DNA of 64,000 nucleotides from an uncultured Ulvibacter sp. (GTDB lineage Bacteria; Bacteroidota; Bacteroidia; Flavobacteriales; Flavobacteriaceae). Where the stretch lies: contig CALSSW010000005.1 of the NCBI GenBank assembly GCA_943789105.1, positions 186,001 to 250,000 of the forward strand. The letters run 5' to 3'. The position numbers and the translations under genes are program-made. Each line of letters starts with the position of its first letter. Within the stretch, counting starts at the first letter, position 1. Positions 35,796 through 44,537 of the stretch are shown one piece after another. The notes below the pieces were generated by a model that was given only the letters and a program-made list of their open reading frames with translations, made no database searches and was not told where the DNA came from.

Positions 35796-36902
35796 ATGAA
35801 AGACGATTTTTACAACATATTAGGTATTGATAAAAGTGCATCTGCAAGCGACATAAAAAAAGCCTACAGAAAAAAAGCAATAGCCTATCACCCAGACAAA
35901 AACCCAGATGATCCATCTGCAGAGGAGAAGTTTAAAAAAGCAGCAGAGGCTTACGAGGTTTTAAGTGATGCAAATAAAAAAGCACGCTATGATCAATACG
36001 GCCATCAAGCATTTGAAGGCGGTGGTTTTGGCGGCGGCGGTGGCATGAATATGGATGACATATTTAGCCAATTTGGAGATATTTTTGGCGGCGGTGGTTT
36101 TGGTGGTGGTTTTGGTGGTAATGCTGGCAGAAGAACTGTAAAAGGAAGCAATCTTCGTATTCGTGTTAAACTTACCCTAGAAGAGATTGCTAACGGTGTT
36201 GAGAAAAAAATAAAAGTAAAACGCAAAAAAGTAGCGGTAGGCACAACATTTAATACCTGTAGTACCTGTAATGGTAGTGGTCAAGTAATGAAGATTCAAA
36301 ACACTATTTTGGGTCGTATGCAGACCTCTGCTACTTGTAGCACTTGTGGTGGCGCAGGACAATCTGTTGCAAAAAAACCTGCCAATGCAGATGCACAGGG
36401 TATGTTATCAACAGAGGAGACGGTTTCTATAAAAATACCAGCAGGGGTTGTTGATGGAATGCAGTTAAAAGTATCTGGTAAAGGGAATGATGCTCCAGGA
36501 AATGGTATCTCTGGAGATTTACTGGTAGCCATAGAGGAAATACCCCATGATAGCCTACAACGCGAGGGAGATAACTTGCATCATGATATGTACATTAGTT
36601 TTTCTGAGGCTGCATTGGGTACCTCAAAAGAGATAGATACTGTAACCGGGAGGGTAAGAATACCCATAGAAAGTGGTGTGCAAAGTGGTAAAATTTTACG
36701 TTTAAGACGAAAAGGAATTCCTTCAATTAATGGATATGGAACCGGGGATTTATTGGTACATGTAAATGTTTGGACACCAAAAACACTTGATAAAGAACAA
36801 AAAGAATTTTTTGAAAAAATGAGTGAAGATGCTCATTTTCAGCCCAAACCAGAAGAAGAAGACAAGTCTTTCTTTGAGAAAGTAAAAGACATGTTTTCAT
36901 AA
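35796..36902 (+). CDS. dnaJ: DnaJ chaperone with a single zinc centre
   Basis: 368 aa. J domain (1-70) with the HPD tripeptide in [10 protein letters not shown], Gly/Phe-rich region (about 74-108), then a reduced Cys domain, then C-terminal substrate-binding domains. Only two CxxCxGxG motifs are present, CSTCNGSG and CSTCGGAG, rather than four. Spacing ([20 protein letters not shown] between them) matches canonical motifs 2 and 3, i.e. zinc centre II; the regions of motifs 1 and 4 ([10 protein letters not shown] and [10 protein letters not shown]) have no Cys. Works with GrpE and DnaK in protein folding. Confidence 0.95.
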   Translation: MKDDFYNILGIDKSASASDIKKAYRKKAIAYHPDKNPDDPSAEEKFKKAAEAYEVLSDANKKARYDQYGHQAFEGGGFGGGGGMNMDDIFSQFGDIFGGGGFGGGFGGNAGRRTVKGSNLRIRVKLTLEEIANGVEKKIKVKRKKVAVGTTFNTCSTCNGSGQVMKIQNTILGRMQTSATCSTCGGAGQSVAKKPANADAQGMLSTEETVSIKIPAGVVDGMQLKVSGKGNDAPGNGISGDLLVAIEEIPHDSLQREGDNLHHDMYISFSEAALGTSKEIDTVTGRVRIPIESGVQSGKILRLRRKGIPSINGYGTGDLLVHVNVWTPKTLDKEQKEFFEKMSEDAHFQPKPEEEDKSFFEKVKDMFS

Positions 36903-36990
36903 TAGTTGCAAAAAGAGATTAATTTTATTATATTTGTTTCATCACTATTATGCTAGTAGTGTTTTTTTCTTTTTCATAGCAATTTTTTTT

Positions 36991-37023
36991 ACCTCTCATG
37001 GTTTTTCTGTGAGAGGTTTTTTG
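36991..37023 (+). terminator. intrinsic terminator downstream of dnaJ
   Basis: An 8-bp stem, ACCTCTCA with TGAGAGGT, 11-base loop and a T6 run, about 90 bases after dnaJ. The rest of the 36903-37127 gap shows nothing else. Confidence 0.7.
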
Positions 37024-37127
37024 TTTTACAAAAGTGTAACAAATGCACTAAAAAACAAACAAATATTAAGTACTGCAGAGCAATCAGACATTAAAAATTA
37101 ATACCTTTACAACTCATTAATTAGCAT

Positions 37128-38054
37128 ATGGAATATTTATTACAAGCCAATTCAGTTTCAAAAAAATATGGTGAATTTACCGCTTTAAACAATGTGTCAA
37201 TCGCTGTAGAGAAAGGAGCTGTTTTTGGACTTCTAGGACCAAATGGTGCAGGAAAGACATCACTCATACGTATTATCAATCAAATCACTATGCCAGATAG
37301 TGGTAGTGTTTTTTTGGATGGAGAGCCATTGCGTCCAGATCATATTCAACACATAGGATATTTGCCAGAGGAGCGGGGTCTGTATAAGTCAATGAAGGTA
37401 GGGGAGCAGTGTGTGTACCTTGCACAGTTAAAAGGTTTGTCTGCAAAAGAAGCGAAAAAACGATTGAAATACTGGTTTGAGCGTCTAGAAATTGGACAAT
37501 GGTGGGATAAAAAAATCCAGGAGTTAAGTAAAGGAATGGCACAAAAAGTGCAGTTTATTGTTACGGTACTTCATGAGCCTAAACTTCTTATATTTGATGA
37601 ACCTTTTAGTGGTTTTGATCCTATAAATGCAGGTCTTATTAAAGATGAAATTTTAAGACTTCGTGATAATGGTGCTACAGTTATATTCTCAACCCACCGT
37701 ATGGAATCTGTAGAGCAGATGTGTGATCACATTGCCCTGATACACCAGTCCAACAAAATATTGGACGGAAAATTAATAGATATCAAAAAAAGCTACCGCT
37801 CAAACACCTTTGAAGTTGGCCTTATTACAGAAAATAAAACGCAGGTTATTTCGCAACTCAAAGAGAAATTTGACCTGCAGACAGCCCATTTTAAGAGCAT
37901 TAACGATGCCTTAAAATACAAAATTAAACTACCACAAAATACCTCCTCTAATGACTTGGTAAGTTATTTAACCTCTAAGGGGACACTCAATCACTTTGTT
38001 GAGGTGATACCCACTGCCAATGATATTTTTATTGAAACAATACAAAAAAACTAA
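37128..38054 (+). CDS. ABC transporter ATP-binding protein (NatA-like)
   Basis: 308 aa. Walker A in GLLGPNGAGKTSL (near residue 38), signature LSKGMAQKVQ, Walker B LLIFDEPFSGFDP, and switch His in VIFSTHRMESVEQ. The C-terminal extension of about 90 residues after the H-loop is the DUF4162 type of drug or sodium exporters. It is followed 5 bases later by its ABC-2 permease gene, giving a two-gene exporter. Substrate unknown; NatAB-type sodium extrusion is a possibility. Confidence 0.93.
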   Translation: MEYLLQANSVSKKYGEFTALNNVSIAVEKGAVFGLLGPNGAGKTSLIRIINQITMPDSGSVFLDGEPLRPDHIQHIGYLPEERGLYKSMKVGEQCVYLAQLKGLSAKEAKKRLKYWFERLEIGQWWDKKIQELSKGMAQKVQFIVTVLHEPKLLIFDEPFSGFDPINAGLIKDEILRLRDNGATVIFSTHRMESVEQMCDHIALIHQSNKILDGKLIDIKKSYRSNTFEVGLITENKTQVISQLKEKFDLQTAHFKSINDALKYKIKLPQNTSSNDLVSYLTSKGTLNHFVEVIPTANDIFIETIQKN

Positions 38055-38059
38055 ACCTT

Positions 38060-39367
38060 ATGAATCATCTTTCATTAATCATTAAGCGAGAATACATCAA
38101 TAAGGTGCGCAATAAGTCTTTCATTATAATGACTTTTTTAAGCCCCTTGATATTTGTGGGTATTTTTGCCTTGGTAGGCTATTTATCTAGCATTAATAAT
38201 GACAATATTCGTGATATTTCGATTGTTGATCAAACGGGTGTGTTGGCCAATAACTTTAAAGACACCGCCACAGAAAAATATACTGTTTTAAACAACATAT
38301 CTATAGATGAAGCCAAATTATTAGGTGTTGATGGCTCTGTATATGGAGTGTTACATATCCCCAAGACTGCAACCCTTGAGGAGTTGGCAACAGCAACTAC
38401 TTTTTATTCTAAGGAGTCTCCATCATTATCCATAATCAGAGATATAGAAAATAGTATTGCGTCTCATGTTAATACGGCTATATTAAAACAAGCGAACATA
38501 GATGCAGATAAAATTAAAGCATTGCGTATATCGGTAGACACCAAACAAGAAACTTTTGAAGGTAAAAAAACTTCAAAGGCAGATGCTATCGCTAAATTGA
38601 TTTTTGGGGGCGCCGCAGGATACCTACTGTTTATGTTTATTATTATCTACGGAAATATGATTATGCGTAGTGTAATAGAAGAAAAAACCAGCAGGATTAT
38701 TGAAATTATTATTTCTTCTGTGAAACCTATTAAGTTATTGCTAGGTAAAATTATAGGGACCTCCCTTGCCGGTGTTACTCAGTTTATAGCTTGGGTAATT
38801 CTCATCAGTATTTTAACCTCTGTTGTAAGTGTGGTCTTTGGTATAGATCCTGGAGCTGCACAATCACAGCAGCAAGAAATGATAACCCAGGCTAGTGGTG
38901 GCTCTAGTAGTTTATTTCTAGAAGCCTATCGCGCTTATGAGGGTTTACCTTTAACTAATTTGGTTATTATGTTTTTACTATTTTTTGTTGGAGGTTATTT
39001 GTTATATGCCTCTTTATATGCAGCGATCGGAGCTGCTGTAGACAATGAGACAGACACCCAGCAGTTTATGATACCGGTAATAATGCCATTAATTTTATCT
39101 ATCTATGTTGGATTTTTTACGGTTATAGAAAACCCACATGGCATGGTTTCACAGGTTTTTAGTTACATTCCATTTACATCACCGGTGGTAATGTTGATGC
39201 GTATTCCTTTTGGAGTACCAATATGGCAACAGGTGCTTTCTGTAACTATTTTATTTGTTACTTTTATTGGTATGGTGTTTTTTGCTGCAAAGATTTATCG
39301 TGTAGGTATCTTAATGTATGGTAAAAAACCAACCTATAAAGATCTTATAAAATGGCTTAAATACTAA
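38060..39367 (+). CDS. ABC-2 type permease (NatB-like)
   Basis: 435 aa. N-terminal helix (about 22-44, SFIIMTFLSPLIFVGIFALVGYL), then a large exported domain of about 140 residues, then five C-terminal helices including SRIIEIIISSVKPIKLLLGKIIGTSLAGVTQFIAW, the pattern of NatB and YhaP proteins. The short HLSLIIKREYINKVRNKSF N-terminus is the coupling segment seen in this family. Coupled to the ATPase gene just upstream. Confidence 0.92.
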   Translation: MNHLSLIIKREYINKVRNKSFIIMTFLSPLIFVGIFALVGYLSSINNDNIRDISIVDQTGVLANNFKDTATEKYTVLNNISIDEAKLLGVDGSVYGVLHIPKTATLEELATATTFYSKESPSLSIIRDIENSIASHVNTAILKQANIDADKIKALRISVDTKQETFEGKKTSKADAIAKLIFGGAAGYLLFMFIIIYGNMIMRSVIEEKTSRIIEIIISSVKPIKLLLGKIIGTSLAGVTQFIAWVILISILTSVVSVVFGIDPGAAQSQQQEMITQASGGSSSLFLEAYRAYEGLPLTNLVIMFLLFFVGGYLLYASLYAAIGAAVDNETDTQQFMIPVIMPLILSIYVGFFTVIENPHGMVSQVFSYIPFTSPVVMLMRIPFGVPIWQQVLSVTILFVTFIGMVFFAAKIYRVGILMYGKKPTYKDLIKWLKY

Positions 39368-39483
39368 GTAGCAAAAAGTTTGTTGGCCAATGGTATTAAT
39401 TTTTTCTTTTATTGCACGCAATACCCTTAAGATTTCTTTAATTTTACGATAACATGCTTACGGGCAATTAAATACCACAAGAC

Positions 39484-40362
39484 GTGCAAGAAAATATCAC
39501 AGAAACAGTAACACAAACCATATGGGGAGCTATAAAAAGTTTTTTAGACCTAGGTTTTACTTTGGGCACTGGAGATCATAAAGTTCGCATTGCTGTTTGG
39601 ACTTTACTTTTGGTGGTTTTGTCTTTTGTAGGCGCTCGGTTTTTTTTAAAGTGGATTCGGGTACTACTTACTCGTAACATGCAAGAGCCGGATAAGCTAA
39701 AATTTATAAGCTTTTTTAAGTTTATACAATACATCACCTATATCATTGTTGGCTTTGCTGTTTTAAGTGCTTCAGGTATTAACGTAACACCCTTTTTAGC
39801 AGCCTCTGCGGCACTTTTGGTAGGACTTGGGCTAGCCCTTCAAGAACTTTTTCAAGATGTAATAGGAGGGATATTTATTTTTATAGATAAATCATTGCTT
39901 GTAGGAGATATTGTGGAGGTAGATGGGAAGGTGGCAAGAGTCATAGAAGTTACCTTAAGAACGACAAGAGCCATCACAAGAGATGATAAAATAGTGGTGA
40001 TTCCAAACCATAAGTTTATTTCAGAAATTATTATTAACTACACTCAAAATCACAAAACAACCCGAGAAGCTGTTAAAATTGGTGTTGCCTATGGCAGTGA
40101 TGTAAAAAAAGTAGAAGCCCTTTTACTGCAAAGCGTAAGCGAACAACGCGGTGTTTTAAAAACACCAAAGCCCTTTGTTATTTTTGATGATTTTGGAGAA
40201 TCTGCATTACAATTCAGTGTATTGTTTTTTATTACAGATAGTTTTTCTGACCCAAAAATAAAAAGTGAAATTAGATTTAGAATAGATCAACTCTTTAGAG
40301 AAAATAATGTTTCTATTCCATTTCCACAAAGAGACATTCATATTATCAATAAAACACTGTAA
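39484..40362 (+). CDS. MscS-family mechanosensitive channel
   Basis: 292 aa, GTG start (a stop lies 15 bases upstream and no ATG is available). Helices at about 35-55, 75-92 and 96-118. The pore helix and beta domain are in ASAALLVGLGLALQELFQDVIGGIFIFIDKSLLVGDIVEVDG, with the conserved DDKIVVIPNHKFISEIIINYT after it. Releases solutes on hypo-osmotic shock. It lies between the ABC exporter and a response regulator gene, all on the plus strand. Confidence 0.93.
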   Translation: MQENITETVTQTIWGAIKSFLDLGFTLGTGDHKVRIAVWTLLLVVLSFVGARFFLKWIRVLLTRNMQEPDKLKFISFFKFIQYITYIIVGFAVLSASGINVTPFLAASAALLVGLGLALQELFQDVIGGIFIFIDKSLLVGDIVEVDGKVARVIEVTLRTTRAITRDDKIVVIPNHKFISEIIINYTQNHKTTREAVKIGVAYGSDVKKVEALLLQSVSEQRGVLKTPKPFVIFDDFGESALQFSVLFFITDSFSDPKIKSEIRFRIDQLFRENNVSIPFPQRDIHIINKTL

Positions 40363-40451
40363 TATCTTTGGGTGCAAGCTCGTCTATATAACAACATATT
40401 TAAAAGGCTTGCAAGTCATTGTATCTTGCTGAAATATTAGAAAATAAATCC

Positions 40452-41615
40452 ATGGCAAAAATATTAATTATTGAGGATGAAGCTGCTATTCGTAGGGTGT
40501 TGGTTAAAATCCTTACTGAAGAAAACAGCGCCTACCAAGTAACTCAGGCCGAAGACGGCCTTGCTGGTATCGAGAAAATCAAAGATGAGGATTTTGATTT
40601 GGTACTCTGCGACATCAAGATGCCAAAAATGGACGGCGTTGAGGTGTTGCAAGCAGCTAAAAAAATAAAGCCAGAGACGCCAATGGTTATGATATCTGGT
40701 CATGGAGATTTAGATACGGCAGTACAAACCATGCGCCTTGGCGCTTTTGATTACATTTCAAAACCCCCAGATTTAAATAGATTACTCAATACCGTTCGTA
40801 TTGCTTTAAATAGTAAAGAACTCGTTGTTGAGAACAAACGTTTAAAAAAGAAAGTAAGTAAGCATTACCAGATGATTGGCCAAAGCAATGCTGTGTCTGA
40901 GATTAAAGACATGATCGAAAAAGTTGCTCCAACAGAAGCCCGTGTTTTTATAACAGGCCCCAACGGAACGGGTAAAGAATTAGTAGCGCACTGGATACAC
41001 CAAAAAAGCAATCGCAGTAAGGGCCCAATGATAGAGGTTAATTGCGCCGCTATACCTGCCGAGCTTATAGAGAGTGAGTTGTTTGGTCATGTTAAAGGTG
41101 CCTTTACCTCTGCCAATAAAGACAGAGCAGGAAAGTTTGAAACTGCCAATGCAGGCACCATTTTTCTAGACGAAATTGGAGATATGAGTTTATCTGCCCA
41201 GGCAAAAGTGCTGCGAGCCTTGCAAGAAAATAAAGTACAACGGGTAGGGAGTGATAGGGACATTAAAGTAGATGTTAGGGTCATAGCCGCCACTAATAAA
41301 GATTTAAAGAAGGAGATTTCTGAAGGAAATTTTAGAGAAGATTTATACCATCGCTTGGCTGTAATATTAATTGATGTTCCTGCTTTAAATAATAGAAGAG
41401 AAGATATCCCACTACTGGTAAACCACTTTGCTGAAAAAATAGCCATAGAACAGGGTACAGCGCAAAAGAAATTTAGTCCAAAGGCCATTGTATTGCTTCA
41501 AGAATATGATTGGACAGGGAATATTAGAGAATTACGTAATGTTGTCGAACGCCTTATTATACTTGGTAGTGATAAGGTAACAGAAAAAGATGTAAGCCTA
41601 TTTGCCAGTAAATAG
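40452..41615 (+). CDS. response regulator with sigma-54-type AAA+ domain, no HTH
   Basis: 387 aa from the ATG at 40452 (the in-frame TTG at 40419 is not convincing). Receiver (1-120) with phospho-Asp in LVLCDIKMP near residue 52; AAA+ domain (about 145-380) with Walker A GPNGTGKELVAHWIHQ, Walker B TIFLDEIGDMSL and arginine-finger region. The L1 loop that contacts sigma-54 reads GAFTSA rather than GAFTGA. The protein ends right after the AAA lid (VTEKDVSLFASK), so the Fis-type helix-turn-helix is missing. The M28 peptidase gene follows. Confidence 0.93.
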   Translation: MAKILIIEDEAAIRRVLVKILTEENSAYQVTQAEDGLAGIEKIKDEDFDLVLCDIKMPKMDGVEVLQAAKKIKPETPMVMISGHGDLDTAVQTMRLGAFDYISKPPDLNRLLNTVRIALNSKELVVENKRLKKKVSKHYQMIGQSNAVSEIKDMIEKVAPTEARVFITGPNGTGKELVAHWIHQKSNRSKGPMIEVNCAAIPAELIESELFGHVKGAFTSANKDRAGKFETANAGTIFLDEIGDMSLSAQAKVLRALQENKVQRVGSDRDIKVDVRVIAATNKDLKKEISEGNFREDLYHRLAVILIDVPALNNRREDIPLLVNHFAEKIAIEQGTAQKKFSPKAIVLLQEYDWTGNIRELRNVVERLIILGSDKVTEKDVSLFASK

Positions 41616-41674
41616 CAGTGAAAAAAAATGCTATTGTACTTGATTGCTTACTGATAAAAAAAACACCAAATACT

Positions 41675-43087
41675 ATGAAAAAGTTACTAGTTGTATTGCT
41701 GCTAATTTACACGGGAAAAACCATAGATGCCCAAAATACAAGTGAGAAAGATGCAGCCATGTTAGAGGCTATCTATAAAGAGTCTCTGCTCAACGGAAAT
41801 AGTTATGCTTGGCTGGATCATCTATCAAATAAAATTGGCGGAAGGCTTTCTGGATCTATCAATGCTCAAAAGGCTGTACAATACACCAAAGAAGAACTAG
41901 AGAAGTTAGGCCTTGATAGGGTTTGGTTACAGCCTGTTATGGTACCCAAATGGGTTCGTGGTTTAAAAGAGTATAGCTACATGGAAACGGGTCCTGGGGT
42001 AACAAGTGTAATGAATATTTGTGCCCTTGGGGGTTCTATAGCCACGCCAAATGCAGGTATAAAAGCAAACGTTATTGAAGTTTCGTCTCTAGAGGAGTTA
42101 GATGCCTTAGATAGTAAAAATATTAAAGGTAAAATTGTGTTTTTTAATCGCCCAATGCAGGCAGATTTAATCCAGACTTTTGAGGCCTATGGAGGGTGTG
42201 TAGACCAACGATACTCTGGAGCAAAACAAGCAGCAAAATACGGCGCGGTTGGTATTGTAGTGCGTTCTATGAATTTGCGTAATGATGATTTCCCGCATAC
42301 CGGTGCGATGAGTTATGGAGATATGCCCTCTAGCAAAAGGATTCCAGCCTGCGCTATTAGCACTAATGATGCCAACAAACTAAGCAATACCTTGAGGCTC
42401 ATTCCAGAGCTCAACTTTTATTTTAAGCAAAACTGTAAAATATATCCAGATGTAGAATCCCACAACGTTATTGGTGAAATTACAGGGAGTACCTATCCAA
42501 ATAAGTACATGATAGTGGGGGGCCATCTAGACTCCTGGGATTTGGGAGATGGATCTCATGATGACGGAGCTGGAGTTGTACAATCTATGGATGTACTACG
42601 TTTATTAAAGAAGACGGGCTACACGCCAAAACACAGCATCCGTGTTGTCTTGTTTATGAATGAGGAAAACGGTTTGCGTGGCGGTAATGAATATGCCACA
42701 CAGGCAACCCTAAAGGCAGAGAACCATGTCTTTGCTTTAGAGAGTGATTCTGGTGGTTTTACCCCAAGAGGTTTTTCTTTTGATTGTGATGCTGCTAATT
42801 TTTCCCAAATACAAAGTTGGCAACCTTTGTTTAAGCCTTATCTGATTCATTATTTTGAAAAAGGTGGCAGTGGCGCAGATATAGGGCCGCTAAAAAAAGA
42901 GGGTATTGTACTAGCTGGTTTGCGTCCAGATAGCCAGCGCTATTTTGATTACCATCATGCAGAGAATGATACTTTTGATGCCGTAAACAAAAGAGAGTTA
43001 GAACTTGGAGCTGCTACCATGACAAGCCTCATCTATTTAATGGATACCAATGGCGTAAAAAATAGCCTTACTCAACTTAAAAAATAA
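41675..43087 (+). CDS. M28 family peptidase (carboxypeptidase Q-like)
   Basis: About 470 aa from the ATG at 41675, with signal peptide MKKLLVVLLLIYTGKTIDAQ (the GTG at 41618 gives an implausible leader). A PA insert (about 130-260) precedes the catalytic domain: zinc ligands in GGHLDSWDLGDGSHDDGAG, NEENGLRGGNEYA, ALESDSGG and YHHAENDTFDAV. The set of His, Asp, Glu and His is complete. Exported aminopeptidase or dipeptidase (PGCP type) that would finish degradation of imported peptides. Confidence 0.93.
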   Translation: MKKLLVVLLLIYTGKTIDAQNTSEKDAAMLEAIYKESLLNGNSYAWLDHLSNKIGGRLSGSINAQKAVQYTKEELEKLGLDRVWLQPVMVPKWVRGLKEYSYMETGPGVTSVMNICALGGSIATPNAGIKANVIEVSSLEELDALDSKNIKGKIVFFNRPMQADLIQTFEAYGGCVDQRYSGAKQAAKYGAVGIVVRSMNLRNDDFPHTGAMSYGDMPSSKRIPACAISTNDANKLSNTLRLIPELNFYFKQNCKIYPDVESHNVIGEITGSTYPNKYMIVGGHLDSWDLGDGSHDDGAGVVQSMDVLRLLKKTGYTPKHSIRVVLFMNEENGLRGGNEYATQATLKAENHVFALESDSGGFTPRGFSFDCDAANFSQIQSWQPLFKPYLIHYFEKGGSGADIGPLKKEGIVLAGLRPDSQRYFDYHHAENDTFDAVNKRELELGAATMTSLIYLMDTNGVKNSLTQLKK

Positions 43088-43111
43088 TTTTTAAAATAAC
43101 AGCATAAGAAC

Positions 43112-43786
43112 CTATTTTAAATCCCACCATACCACAAAGAATTTTTCAATATCTGCACCACTTTTTTTATAGACTTGTGGTGCTTTTTTATTTTTTAGTG
43201 ATTCTAAAATTTTAACTTGTACTTCTGTAGCGTTACACCAATGGCTAATTGATTTGGGTGGGAGTAACCACTGTTTTTTTTCTACAACAGCATAGCTGCA
43301 GCTGTCATCTAGGGTAAGCTGTTGGTAATACATCCAGTATCCTACAACACATTTTTGATATGCTTTAGGTAGCGCAAGAATGCTCTGCCCAATAGGTAGG
43401 TATAGTGAGGCTTTTAGATAACATTGTTGTGTAGCTCTTGAAGCATTAAAACCTCTTTTTTCTATAAGTTTTTCTGAGTTTTTGTTAAACAACAATGGGA
43501 ATTGTTTTTCACGCAGTTTGGTTATTTTGTCTTGTAAGGAATCTTTTTTGTTTGGTCCTATCCATTTTTGCTCAAAGGTGCCAAGGCTATCGGGGTCAAA
43601 TAAGTAAAACTTACAAGATAACTCTACATGTATTTGAGTTTTTGTTTTTCTCTGTTCAAGTAAATAGTCTAACTCTCCTATGGTTTTTGTAGGGCTTTGT
43701 ATTTGGATGTTTGCAGCCAGTAATTTGTAAGACTTAGATGCGTTAATAATACTCTCAAAAATAGCTTCTGCTTGCCTGCCCAGCAT
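43112..43786 (-). CDS. DUF1853 family protein, apparent 5' truncation
   Basis: 224 aa from the only ATG, at 43786. Family features: TIGELDYLLEQ, HVELSCKFYLFDP, WIGPNKKDSLQDKITKLREKQFPLL and the acidic/aromatic C-terminus (FFVVWWDLK). DUF1853 proteins in relatives begin about 40-50 residues earlier. An open frame of 48 codons extends upstream of 43786 to a stop at 43931-43933 and carries family-like sequence (FKEIPVLDLFGAGFLYKTFSLPEQI), but it contains no ATG, GTG or TTG. Translation therefore starts at a non-standard codon or the gene is broken. Function unknown. Confidence 0.75.
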   Translation of the reverse strand: MLGRQAEAIFESIINASKSYKLLAANIQIQSPTKTIGELDYLLEQRKTKTQIHVELSCKFYLFDPDSLGTFEQKWIGPNKKDSLQDKITKLREKQFPLLFNKNSEKLIEKRGFNASRATQQCYLKASLYLPIGQSILALPKAYQKCVVGYWMYYQQLTLDDSCSYAVVEKKQWLLPPKSISHWCNATEVQVKILESLKNKKAPQVYKKSGADIEKFFVVWWDLK

Positions 43787-43922
43787 GGTGTCTGGAATTT
43801 CAAAATTGAAGCTTATCTGTTCTGGTAGAGAAAAAGTCTTGTATAAGAAGCCAGCTCCAAATAAGTCTAATACTGGAATTTCTTTAAAGTGAGCATGTAT
43901 TGCAATTGGCTTACTGATGGTA

Positions 43923-44378
43923 TTATTTTTTTATGACCTTTTCATATTTTTCAATCCAAAGCTGTGGTGTCATCTTAGCGCATAATTGGGCAATCAAATC
44001 AAAAGGTATTTTTTCTATATTTTTAAAACGGATGCAACTTTTCCCCATGTCTAATTTGTTGCTTGCATGTTTTGGGTACTCATTTACAAACCACTGCATA
44101 AGTTCTGGATCGCTATATATTCCAGAGTGGTAAAGACTGATATTGTTTTTTTGAGAAGCCAAATTTATAAAGGGTAATGGAAGGCTCGGATTTACATGAT
44201 ATCCGTCTGGATACATGCTGTGAGGTACAACATAACCCAACATACCGTAGTTCATACATTCTTCAAAACCTTTAGGAAGGTTCTTCAAAATAATATCTCT
44301 AAGTTTTGTCATTACTTGTTTTCTCTCTTGTGGTAATTGCTTGAGGTATTGCTTGGCAGTGGTTGCTTTAGATTGCAT
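43923..44378 (-). CDS. DUF1801 (YdhG-like) protein
   Basis: 151 aa. YLKQLPQERKQVMTKLRDIILKNLPKGFEECMNYGMLGYVVPHS is the DUF1801 N-terminus, and SLYHSGIYSDPELMQWF and KSCIRFKNIEKIPFDLIAQL complete the family pattern. Function is not known. The next gene, DUF1853, has its upstream open frame starting immediately after this stop, so the two may be co-transcribed. Confidence 0.85.
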   Translation of the reverse strand: MQSKATTAKQYLKQLPQERKQVMTKLRDIILKNLPKGFEECMNYGMLGYVVPHSMYPDGYHVNPSLPLPFINLASQKNNISLYHSGIYSDPELMQWFVNEYPKHASNKLDMGKSCIRFKNIEKIPFDLIAQLCAKMTPQLWIEKYEKVIKK

Positions 44379-44512
44379 TGTTTTCTTTTTTTAAAGGTAC
44401 TTTTGTTGTTTTACAAAAGAAATAGGAAGTTGGCTTACATTTCAGTAATACATCTTAGATTTTATTTACTAGATAATAACTTAAAAGCTAGTGTTCAAAA
44501 CATCTAGGTTTT

Positions 44513-44520
44513 TATCTTTG
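44513..44520 (+). promoter_or_regulatory. MATE gene promoter -7 element
   Basis: TATCTTTG matches TAnnTTTG, 17 bases before the TTG start at 44538. It implies a very short 5' leader of roughly 10 bases. No clear -33 TTTG. Confidence 0.55.
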
Positions 44521-44537
44521 CATGAAAATAAAATTTC

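Noticed and set aside
41087-41488. Minus-strand open frame of 133 codons within the response regulator
   Set aside because: It is a shadow of the AAA+ domain; the sense strand carries Walker A and B and the arginine-finger region.
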